Both the position numbers and the translations under genes were made by a program. Shown piece after piece: positions 23,633 through 30,053 of a stretch of DNA of 30,053 nt. The stretch lies in the NCBI GenBank assembly GCA_964579675.1, contig CAZOIA010000049.1, positions 1 through 30,053 on the forward strand, read 5' to 3'. How positions within the stretch are numbered: the first letter of the stretch is position 1; every line of letters starts with the position of its first letter. The notes below the pieces were generated by a model, which worked only from the letters and a program-made list of their open reading frames with translations, ran no database searches and was not told where the DNA came from. The stretch is from CAZOIA01 sp964579675. GTDB taxonomy: Bacteria > Planctomycetota > Phycisphaerae > UBA1845 > PWPN01.

Positions 23633-25945
23633 TCAGATGGCCATGCCCCAGATCCGCGGGTTGACGCAGTAGCGTGTCGTTCGTCGGCCACGGCCTTTGG
23701 GCTGCATCGTTTCCTCGCTGAGCCAATCCAGATCGGCCAGTAGTCCGGCCCCGATACGGACCTGCTCCTTGTCGCCAAGCATGGACCAATGGTGGCGGTA
23801 GACATCCCGGGCGGTAAAAGGGTCCTCTTTCACGTCGCCCGCCAGAAGGCGTTTCGCCAGGGCCCGGGCATGTCCCACGGCCGGGTCGATCCCGCAGGAA
23901 TAGATGCGTCGGGCATGACTCTCCAGGTAGTCACCCCAACCGATGGAGCGGTCGAGGGCGTCCAGGCCGATGGGACCTTCGTTGCCCTCGGCCAGATGGA
24001 TAATCAACGCCAGCGCCGGAATGAGCTTGCGGTACTTGGTCAGGTGGCTCTCCAGGGCCGGATACTCGTGGCCGCTGCGCAAATGGTTCTCCCGCGTGGT
24101 CATCCACTCGAAGAACCGATGCTGGGCGTCCTCGCCGAACCGGAGGAACGGGATGACGCTGTCACCGAACGGATCGGGCGACGCGCCGATGGCGCTGGCC
24201 TGCAATGCGTCGAAACGCCGGTATACCTCGAAGGCTGCAGCGCAGGCGTCCTGGTCGGGCCAGCGGTCCACCACCCGCCACGGACCCGGATCGTCAGGCC
24301 AGACGGCCAGTTGGAACCGTTGCATCAGGCCGTCGTCGCCGGTGCCGCCGTGGAGGGCCTGGTTGAGGTACAGCCCCAACGGGCCCGGTTGGATCGTGCC
24401 GATCACCCCGAGGCAGACGCCATTGATCCGCACATTGCCGCGCCCGATGCGGTCCGTCTCGAATGCCCCGTCTCCCGTCCACGCCTCCAGGAAAAACGCC
24501 CTCGCACCCTCCTGGCCGGCCCGCTCCAGCGACTTGAGAAAGCCCATGAGCTCGTCACGTTCCAGAATCACGCCGTTGGGGTTCTCCGCCAGGATCTGGC
24601 CGAGCGCTTCGACGGTCGTATCGTTGACGGTGTATCGCCTGCGCCTGGGCTGCTCGGGCTGGAGGTACTGGCGGAGTTCGGCCTTGAGCGTCTCGGTGTC
24701 CTCGCCGTTCTTGAGGGCCTTGGCGATCTTGTCCTTCGTGAGCTTGATCTGGACGGCATAAAACTCCTGGTTAGCCACGTGCTCGGAGACTTTGCTTTCG
24801 TACTCGGCCAGGGCTTCGTTGGTCATGCGTCGAATGGGCCGCATGGCCTCCTTCATGGGCGGGCTCTTCATCAGGCTCGGCCGCCCGATGAGCATGCCCC
24901 ACAAGTTCGGGATGACCGTCCAGTTGTCCTTCTGCTTGGGCCGGATGGCGATTTTCCGGCCCAGCAAACCCGATAGCGCCAACATGGCCGCCACGGCCGG
25001 GAAGTCTGGCGGGCACTGCATCCGCTCGGCGATGTCTACGATCCAGGGCCGGATGGTTTCCGGCAACAGTGCCGAGTCGAACGCCTTCACCGGCGGCAGG
25101 TCATCGGGAATCGGTCGCGGCTCGGGCCAAGTGGACTCGGCCTGCCACAGTCCCGATCCCACCGGTTCCCAGCCTGGGACCCCCTCAGCCAACCGGCGAA
25201 TCCCGAGGGAAGGGCCCGTGTCATCCTCGCGATCGAATGAGGCCAGCCAGTCGGTAACGTCGCCCTTGGGAGGCAAGTCAGGCAACTCGACGATCTTGAG
25301 TGCCTTCACCTTTCCGTGCAGCGACTCGGCTACCTCATGGGCGTGCTGACGGCCTGCATCGTCGTTGTCCGGGATGATCGCGATCCGCCGGTCATGCAAC
25401 GGCGACAGGTCGGATACGGTGTGCCACTTGCCCGCCCCGCCGGGATTGCAGGTGGCGACCAGGTTGCATGCCCGCAGATTGTCTACGTCCTTTTCGCCCT
25501 CGACGACGAAGACCCAGTCCTTCTTGGGCGATGACAATACGTCCGGCAGCTGGTACAGCACGCGCGGGGTGTTCTTCATGTTCCAGATCCACCCGCCGCT
25601 GCCATCGGGTCGGCGCTGCACAAAGGTCTTGTCGCTCTTGCGGAGCACCTGGTACAGCAGCTTGCCCTCGGCGTCGGTGTAGTCGTAGGTGTCGACAACA
25701 TGCGGGCTGGTGGAGGAGGCCGCCTGCTGGGGAAAGAGATCTGACTCCTGCAATCCGATGGCCGCCGCGATGTCCCCCAACTCGCATCCGGCGTGGCAAT
25801 GGAGTAGCACCTTGCCGTCGTCCCCGACGCCGACGGACAGGGACGGCTTCTTGTCCTCGTGCGCGGGGCACAGGGCCGACCACGCGTTGCGGCCGGCCCC
25901 CTTGACCTTCGACAGCCGGGAGAGAATGTCCTGCACATCCGCCAT
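23633..25945 (-). CDS. Phage-type primase/helicase-like replication protein (CHC2 zinc finger, Toprim, DUF3987)
   Basis: The 770-residue protein starts at ATG 25945 behind AAAGGAGG; the longer open frame upstream is non-coding. The N-terminal CHC2-type zinc finger uses C26, H29, C50 and C54. A Toprim domain follows, with E149 (VFVVEGEKD) and D193/D195 (IIPDNDDAG). The DUF3987 region (about 290-700) begins with IRPWIVDIAERMQCPP and holds a P-loop-like GRPSLMKSP at 354-362, then ILERDELMGFLKS. Such proteins prime and probably unwind DNA for replication of phages and integrative elements. The start overlaps the stop of the HTH gene by one base (TAATG), so the two are coupled. Confidence 0.9.
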   Translation of the reverse strand: MADVQDILSRLSKVKGAGRNAWSALCPAHEDKKPSLSVGVGDDGKVLLHCHAGCELGDIAAAIGLQESDLFPQQAASSTSPHVVDTYDYTDAEGKLLYQVLRKSDKTFVQRRPDGSGGWIWNMKNTPRVLYQLPDVLSSPKKDWVFVVEGEKDVDNLRACNLVATCNPGGAGKWHTVSDLSPLHDRRIAIIPDNDDAGRQHAHEVAESLHGKVKALKIVELPDLPPKGDVTDWLASFDREDDTGPSLGIRRLAEGVPGWEPVGSGLWQAESTWPEPRPIPDDLPPVKAFDSALLPETIRPWIVDIAERMQCPPDFPAVAAMLALSGLLGRKIAIRPKQKDNWTVIPNLWGMLIGRPSLMKSPPMKEAMRPIRRMTNEALAEYESKVSEHVANQEFYAVQIKLTKDKIAKALKNGEDTETLKAELRQYLQPEQPRRRRYTVNDTTVEALGQILAENPNGVILERDELMGFLKSLERAGQEGARAFFLEAWTGDGAFETDRIGRGNVRINGVCLGVIGTIQPGPLGLYLNQALHGGTGDDGLMQRFQLAVWPDDPGPWRVVDRWPDQDACAAAFEVYRRFDALQASAIGASPDPFGDSVIPFLRFGEDAQHRFFEWMTTRENHLRSGHEYPALESHLTKYRKLIPALALIIHLAEGNEGPIGLDALDRSIGWGDYLESHARRIYSCGIDPAVGHARALAKRLLAGDVKEDPFTARDVYRHHWSMLGDKEQVRIGAGLLADLDWLSEETMQPKGRGRRTTRYCVNPRIWGMAI

Positions 25946-26205
25946 TACCGCACCCCTCCTTTCGGCTGGGAGGGGCAGCCCTCGGCGATCCACTGTTCGA
26001 TGGCCGTCTTGGGCCAGCGGACCAGCGCTCCGAGCTTGACCGGCCGGGGCATCTTGCCAGCGTCCACCAGCCGGTACACCGTCCTGGCCGAACAGTTCAG
26101 CATCCTGGCGACCTCGTGGACTGTGAGCATAGTGGGGGCTTCGCCCGTCCCCGCGCGCGGGCCGTCGATTCGCTCGACGAGAATCTTCGGTGCCAAGTGC
26201 GTCAC
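25945..26205 (-). CDS. Excisionase-like HTH DNA-binding protein
   Basis: The 86-residue protein contains an HTH_17-type winged helix: LTVHEVARMLNCSARTVYRL, then DAGKMPRPVKLG, then VRWPKTAIEQWI. The start is GTG 26205 with AGGAG 7 nt upstream. It could be the directionality factor for the integrase or a regulator of the replication gene that follows with a one-base overlap. Confidence 0.85.
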   Translation of the reverse strand: MTHLAPKILVERIDGPRAGTGEAPTMLTVHEVARMLNCSARTVYRLVDAGKMPRPVKLGALVRWPKTAIEQWIAEGCPSQPKGGVR

Positions 26206-26350
26206 TTCCGTTCTCCTGTGCTTGGCGTCCAGGGCACGCCGGCCACACTTTGCAGCCGAGCATGCGTGCCCTTCACCAGCCGGAAAGCGGATGGGCGGAT
26301 GGGGGCGGATTTTTGGGCTTCAAGACGCGCAGGGTGCCGGGCGAGCGCAG

Positions 26351-26392
26351 TCTTGCCCCGTCGGCAGGAGGCAAGATTTTTTTGAAAAAATC
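26351..26392 (+). terminator. Hairpin with T-run and AT palindrome
   Basis: TCTTGCC (26351-26357) pairs with GGCAAGA (26370-26376), followed by seven T. The T-run itself is half of a palindrome, GATTTTTTTGAAAAAATC (26375-26392), unusual in this GC-rich DNA. The hairpin-plus-T layout points along the plus strand, although the flanking genes are on the minus strand. It may stop antisense transcription or act as a protein-binding site. The rest of the 26206-26431 gap holds no supported gene. Confidence 0.5.
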
Positions 26393-26431
26393 GGGGGAGA
26401 AGGGGCGGAGTTCCGGTTCCGTCCGGTTTGG

Positions 26432-27058
26432 CTACTCGCCCTGGCGGCGGATACTGCTGCCGAATGTCCGGTCAACCCGGGGCGTATTTTTCTGGAAACC
26501 GTAGAAACTGCGGGCTTCGCGGAGGTATCGCTGCCAAGTCTCGAATTGAGGTAGGTCTTCCCCGTTGCGTCTGTGACTCAGCAGCCACTCCCAGGCTTCC
26601 CGATCCGTCGGGGGCGAGTGGTCAAACCTGCCCTTCCCGATGGCATCCTGGTAGTCCTTCCAGGCGGCCTCGGCTCTTCGTGAAAGGCCCTTGGTATCAG
26701 ACGTCTTCTGTGCCTCAACCTGGCGTCGCCGATATTGCCGGTCGATCTCCTCCTTAAATCGAATGAGCGACCGCAGGGTCAAGAGGAACTCCTGGGAGAT
26801 ATCATGCAGGATCAGGTCCTCCTTGATTCGGGGCGGCTGATCCTTGCCCGCCGCGTTTCTCAGTGCCTCGGCCAGGAGGGAATACTCCCGATCGACTCGC
26901 CCGGCAGAACCAGGCTGGCCCTTGAGCTCCAATTCCGTCGACAGTTCCTTGACCTCTTGCCGAATCTCCGTCCACCGCGGGGATTGCAGCAGGCCCTTGA
27001 CATGGCCGGATTCGTACTCCGACAGGACAGCTTCCATCTTGCTCACCAACTCAATCAT
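26432..27058 (-). CDS. Hypothetical protein of the phage-like module
   Basis: The 208-residue protein is charged and largely helical (MEAVLSEYESG; LIRFKEEIDRQYRRRQVEAQ), with no membrane segment. The C-terminal third (RAEAAWKDYQDAIGKG, then REAWEWLLSHR, then WQRYLREARSFYG) may be a small DNA-binding or adaptor domain. No family is recognised. ATG 27058 overlaps the previous gene's end by 8 nt, which fixes it in the same operon. Confidence 0.75.
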   Translation of the reverse strand: MIELVSKMEAVLSEYESGHVKGLLQSPRWTEIRQEVKELSTELELKGQPGSAGRVDREYSLLAEALRNAAGKDQPPRIKEDLILHDISQEFLLTLRSLIRFKEEIDRQYRRRQVEAQKTSDTKGLSRRAEAAWKDYQDAIGKGRFDHSPPTDREAWEWLLSHRRNGEDLPQFETWQRYLREARSFYGFQKNTPRVDRTFGSSIRRQGE

Positions 27059-27446
27059 CCAGGAAGCCCTCCCAGGCCTCTTCGGGCACTTCCTGGTCCA
27101 GATCCTCGGCGGCTCCGGCGACCTTCTCCGCCTTGTCGATCATCGCCTCACGGGCGTCCTCGCATCGCGGCTTTCCCGGCGGGAACACGTTCGCGCAGGC
27201 TTCTTGGAGGTTCCACATCGCCTGCCGCAGTTTGCCCATTTCCTCGTCAAGCCGCGCCGCGGCCTCGTCCTGGCCCTTCAGTTCCAGCCAGACGATGATC
27301 CGCTTGGCCTCCTCACGCAACCGATCGGCCCACATGCGGTGCTCGGTCATATCCCGCCAGAAGTACCTGTCCCGCGCAGCCGACACCCACTCGTCCACAT
27401 GCTCCATCAGAACCAGCAACGGCCATTGGGAGATGTCTTTCGCCAT
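27051..27446 (-). CDS. Hypothetical protein of the phage-like module
   Basis: The 131-residue acidic, helical protein starts at ATG 27446, 5 nt after the preceding stop; GAGAGG lies 11 nt upstream. A GTG at 27470 in frame is an alternative start. It is rich in Trp (ISQWPLLVLMEHVDEW, RMWADRL, MWNLQEA). No family or motif is recognised. It overlaps the following gene by 8 nt. Confidence 0.7.
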   Translation of the reverse strand: MAKDISQWPLLVLMEHVDEWVSAARDRYFWRDMTEHRMWADRLREEAKRIIVWLELKGQDEAAARLDEEMGKLRQAMWNLQEACANVFPPGKPRCEDAREAMIDKAEKVAGAAEDLDQEVPEEAWEGFLDD

Positions 27447-27451
27447 AGCGG

Positions 27452-27748
27452 TCAGGACCTCTCTCGCCACTCGGCCAGGATCTCATTCACCGCATCCAGA
27501 TCGAAGGCCTCTGGATTGAATCCATCGCCAAGCCATTCGGAGAGTTCTTCGTGCCTTTCGTGGGCGGGGTCTCGGATGGCCTCAAGCAGCTCGTAGTAGC
27601 CCCACACGCCGCCACAGTCTTCGGGCGGGCAGGCCAGCTTCCCGGCCAAGCAGACCGGGTACGCCACGCCAGCGGCCGGTGCGGTGATCTTCTGCACCTC
27701 GATCGTGTGCTGCCAGCCGTCGCCGTTGTTCTTACCGTTCCTGGCCAT
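27452..27748 (-). CDS. Plasmid pRiA4b ORF-3-like domain, N-terminally shortened
   Basis: The 98-residue product carries the hallmark of the PRiA4_ORF3 family: GDGWQHTIEV, then CLAGKLACPPEDCGG, then WGYYELLEAI, then DGFNPEAFDLDAVNEIL. Full-length members are about 170-200 residues, so only the C-terminal half is present, joined to a short MARNGKNN start. It begins 3 nt after the HTH gene's stop and ends just before the next gene, so it is kept as an operon member rather than obviously decaying. Family function is unknown; members are frequent on mobile elements. Confidence 0.8.
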   Translation of the reverse strand: MARNGKNNGDGWQHTIEVQKITAPAAGVAYPVCLAGKLACPPEDCGGVWGYYELLEAIRDPAHERHEELSEWLGDGFNPEAFDLDAVNEILAEWRERS

Positions 27749-27751
27749 GGG

Positions 27752-27988
27752 CTACTTCTTCTTCCTGGTTGGCTTCGTCTTCAGCTTTCCGTATGCCTGC
27801 GTGGGCGGGACACCGTCGCGGACCCAGCCGTCGATGGCATCCTTGTGGAACCGCCAGTGTCGGCCGACCTTCGTGCCGGGAACCTTCCCCGCCTGGCAGA
27901 GCTTGTACAGGGACGACTTGGACAACTGGAGGTAGGCCGCCAAGTCGTCGAGTGTCATGATGTCGTTCAGCGTTCGGGTCATCGGCAT
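27752..27988 (-). CDS. Excisionase-like HTH DNA-binding protein, first gene of the minus-strand operon
   Basis: The 78-residue protein has MTLDDLAAYLQLSKSSLYKL, QAGKVPGTKVG and RHWRFHKDAIDGWV, an HTH_17-type winged helix with a basic Lys-rich tail. ATG 27988 follows GGAGAGG with a short spacer; an upstream in-frame start lies within the leader. It is the first gene after the promoter at 28045-28074 and is a probable regulator. It is closely similar to the HTH protein that opens defence operon A. Confidence 0.85.
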   Translation of the reverse strand: MPMTRTLNDIMTLDDLAAYLQLSKSSLYKLCQAGKVPGTKVGRHWRFHKDAIDGWVRDGVPPTQAYGKLKTKPTRKKK

Positions 27989-28044
27989 CGCCTCTCCGAA
28001 ACAAGGGGACAAGGACGACCCCGCCCCCACGTCCACGGGGTCGG

Positions 28045-28074
28045 ATCATAGCCATTGCTGTCTGTTGTTGTCAA
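28045..28074 (-). promoter_or_regulatory. Sigma70-type promoter of the minus-strand operon
   Basis: On the minus strand TTGACA (28074-28069) is followed after 18 bp by TATGAT (28050-28045), five of six matches to the -10 consensus. Transcription would start near 28038, about 50 nt before the HTH gene. TTGTC-like repeats around 28065-28084 overlap the -35 and may be operator elements. Confidence 0.6.
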
Positions 28075-28112
28075 TCGTTGTCTGGCCGAGTCAACGCCGG
28101 GCCTACTCCGGT

Positions 28113-28135
28113 GGTGCGACAAGTCTGGTTGCACC
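28113..28135. repeat. Hairpin/inverted repeat in the divergent promoter region
   Basis: GGTGCGAC (28113-28120) and GTTGCACC (28128-28135) pair with one mismatch around a 7-nt centre. It lies about 40 bp upstream of the minus-strand promoter, between the two divergent transcription units, so an operator role is plausible. Confidence 0.4.
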
Positions 28136-28656
28136 TCGGGACCAATAGGTACTTGGAAAAGGGCGATTCACCAGACGGCCAGCGGGAACGGGACCGGGGA
28201 TAGACAGAGTTTGTTTCATGTGTCCGGTTTTCCGCGGGTACCCCCCAGGTGACCACGGGACGCGCTGGGGGCCCCCCTGGGCCGCCCATGGGCTCAAGGC
28301 GAATGGTTGGGGCCCCCTGGCGCGCTGTTGCCCCCCGGGGCGGCGGGGTGGCAGAACGGGTACCCCTCGGGGGGCTTTCGCCACGGGGGGGCCTCGTCTC
28401 CCGGGCCCGGGGGAGGGCGAACGCCTCGGCCCGGGCCGGTTGCCCCTGGCCGCGCGGACGGCGGGCCCTGCCCGGCCCCCCGGCAGAGCGAGCGGACCAC
28501 GAGGTCGCCAGGAGCGGCCCAGGAACGCGTCCTCGTGGCCCACGTCGCGACGTTTCGGGGTAACGGGCGCCACGCTTGGGACCAGGTCCCATGTCGCCAC
28601 AGGGGCCGGGACGGCACGCACGGAATGCAATAAAGGAAACGGCCCGCTGCCGGCGG
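28136..28656. other. Long intergenic stretch with extreme G/C tracts
   Basis: Between the minus-strand operon and the terminase gene there is about 500 bp without a supported gene. From about 28236 to 28500 it is dominated by runs of five or more G or C (28241-28246, 28267-28277, 28331-28340, 28385-28391 and others), with GGGTACCCC occurring twice (near 28236 and 28358). All six frames are open over long distances simply because AT-rich stop codons are missing; predicted proteins there are Gly/Pro/Arg only. It may hold G-quadruplex-forming DNA, a packaging site or a replication control region. A small hairpin GCCCGC/GCGGGC (28642-28658) sits just before ATG 28659. Confidence 0.5.
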
Positions 28657-28658
28657 GC

Positions 28659-30053
28659 ATGGCCGCACGATCGACCTGCTGCGCTACGTCGGCTGGCTTG
28701 TCCACGAGCGGCACAAGCCGAAGCCTGAACCCGAGGGGCTGACCGGCTACGAGGCGATGAAGGAACGCGCCCGGGGGCGCAACGCGGAGTTGTCGCTGAT
28801 CGGCCGCGACATCGGTGAGCTGCCCGAAGTGGTGAACGCCGAGCGGAAGGCCAAGGCCGAGCGGGACTTCCGGTTCTTCTGCGAGCAGTACTTCCCCCAG
28901 ACGTTCCATTTACCCTGGTCGCCGGATCATCTCAAGGTCGTTGCCAAGATCGAGCTCGCCGTGTTGGAGGGCGGGCTCTTCGCGATGGCGATGCCCAGAG
29001 CGAGTGGTAAGACGAGCCTGTGTGAAACCGCCTGCCTGTGGGCCTTAGTGTACGGGCACCGCGAGTTCGTCGCGCTGGTCGGCGCGGATGAACAGCATGC
29101 TGAGAGCATGCTCGACTCGATGAAAGCCGAACTTGAGCACAACGACCTGCTGCTGGAAGACTTCCCCGAGGTCGCGTACCCGATCCACAAGCTGGACGGC
29201 ATTCACCAACGTGCGGCGGGACAACTCTACCGGGGCGAGCAGACACACATCGGCTGGACGGCCCGCGAGATCGTGCTGCCCACGATCGCCGGCAGCAAGG
29301 CCTCGGGGGCAATCATCCGCGTGGCGGGCATCACGGGGCGCATCCGCGGCATGAAGTACAAGCGCCCGGACGGCGAATCCGTCCGGCCGTCGCTCGTGCT
29401 GATCGATGATCCGCAAACCGACGAGTCCGCCCGCAGCCCGAGCCAGTGCGCTACGCGGGAGCGCATCCTGGCCGGTGCGATCCTCGGCCTGGCCGGTCCG
29501 GGCAAGAAGATCGCCGGGCTGATGACGCTGACCGTCGTCCGGCCGGAAGACCTGGCCGACCGCATCCTCGACACCGAGAAGCATCCGCAGTGGCAAGGGG
29601 AACGGACCAAGATGGTCTATACGTTCCCGGCGAACGAGGCCCTGTGGCATCGGTACACAGAACTGTGGGCGGAGGGCCAGCGCAACGGGACGGGGATTAA
29701 GGCGGCCACGGAGTTCTATCGGAAGCACCGCGAGGCAATGGACGAGGGCGCGGTGATTGCCTGGCCGGCCCGATTCAATCCCGACGAACTGTCGGCCCTC
29801 CAGCACGCGATGAACCTCAAGCTCGAGCGGGGTGAGGCGGCGTTCTGGGCCGAGTACCAGAACGAGCCGCTGCCCGAGGACGTGCCGGACGACGACCTGC
29901 TTACGGCCGATCAGATCGCAGCGAAGGTCAACGGCCACGCCCGCGGCGAGGTCCCGATCGGCTGCACGCACCTGACGATGTTCATCGATGTGCAGGCCAA
30001 GGCGCTATTCTGGCTCGTGGCCGCATGGGAGGACGACTTCACCGGCTGCGTGA
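28659..30053 (+). CDS. terL: Phage terminase large subunit, 3' end outside the window; apparent frameshift at the start
   Basis: From ATG 28757 the frame is open to the window end (about 430 residues). It holds the packaging ATPase: FRFFCEQYFPQTFHLPWSPDH, Walker A-like PRASGKTS, Walker B LVLIDDPQTDE and the coupling region GPGKKIAGLMTLTVV. The start of the RNase H-like nuclease, MFIDVQAK, appears near the edge. It should power DNA packaging into a capsid. Coding-like sequence continues upstream in the same frame (RTIDLLRYVGWLVHERHKP) back to the stop at 28631, but without ATG, GTG or TTG. ATG 28659 is in another frame; adding one C to ATGGCCGCACG would give MARTIDLLRYVGW, in frame with the rest. 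Either a real frameshift, a sequencing error at a C run, or a shorter protein from 28757. Confidence 0.85.

Noticed and set aside
23789..24976. 395-residue plus-strand open frame opposite the primase
   Set aside because: It is fully antisense to the CHC2/Toprim/DUF3987 gene and has no domain or start signal of its own.
28071..28909. Long open frames on both strands across the G/C-tract region
   Set aside because: They consist of Gly/Pro/Arg-rich low-complexity sequence, overlap each other in several frames and run into the terminase; absence of stops follows from base composition.
1..30053. CRISPR arrays or complete insertion sequences
   Set aside because: No regularly spaced repeat-spacer series and no transposase gene with terminal inverted repeats were seen; the only recombinase is the tyrosine integrase.

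Overview
The window is GC-rich with short intergenic gaps and overlapping start/stop codons, so it is bacterial. The phage-type genes on the right (DUF3987 primase, tyrosine integrase, terminase) and the overall style resemble prophage-like elements of Planctomycetota. That host assignment is an inference from protein style and cannot be proven here. Almost everything belongs to mobile or defence modules; no housekeeping gene is visible.

Left edge (1-1008): the 3' end of an unrecognised protein, followed by a short, probably frameshifted coding remnant.

Defence operon A (1087-14675, + strand), behind a good sigma70-type promoter: a small excisionase-like HTH protein, a DrmD-like SNF2 helicase, a 1619-aa N6-adenine methyltransferase, a PIN-like DUF5615 protein and a ~1707-aa DEAD helicase with zinc clusters, a DUF1998 region and a nuclease-like tail. 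Junctions are TGATG, a 2-nt gap, ATGA and ATGA, so this is one translationally coupled unit. It looks like a class-1 DISARM relative in which DrmA and DrmB functions may be merged and the PLD protein DrmC is absent. The striking point is that the methyltransferase ends in a DUF433 domain, normally a free antitoxin, and the next gene is the DUF5615 partner usually paired with DUF433. A toxin-antitoxin module thus appears built into the restriction/modification operon.

Defence module B (15191-18868, + strand): an AAA ATPase and an intracellular subtilisin-like protease forming an IetAS pair, then a DUF2188 protein. Its upstream region has a TTGACT-N17-TATATT promoter and three TTTCAC direct repeats spaced 21 and 42 bp. 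It is followed by a three-gene cassette (19023-21374) of unrecognised function, one member having a zinc ribbon and a C-terminal HTH.

Attachment region (21375-21912): an 18-bp perfect palindrome, a 42-nt 3' fragment of a tRNA-Gly gene, a terminator, and four CGTRCAAG repeats in a 12/20/12-bp array just beyond the integrase stop. This reads as an attP-like or junction site.

Phage-like module (21913-30053): on the minus strand, a seven-gene run from a promoter at about 28074 down to the integrase (HTH, truncated pRiA4b ORF-3-like domain, two unknowns, HTH, CHC2/Toprim/DUF3987 primase, integrase). Diverging on the plus strand is a large terminase gene that runs off the window. Between them lies about 370 bp of extreme G/C-tract sequence, and the terminase start seems to have lost one C. 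The window may be part of a phage-like genome whose defence cargo sits beside attP, or a tandem of two elements at one tRNA-Gly site; the sequence alone does not decide.
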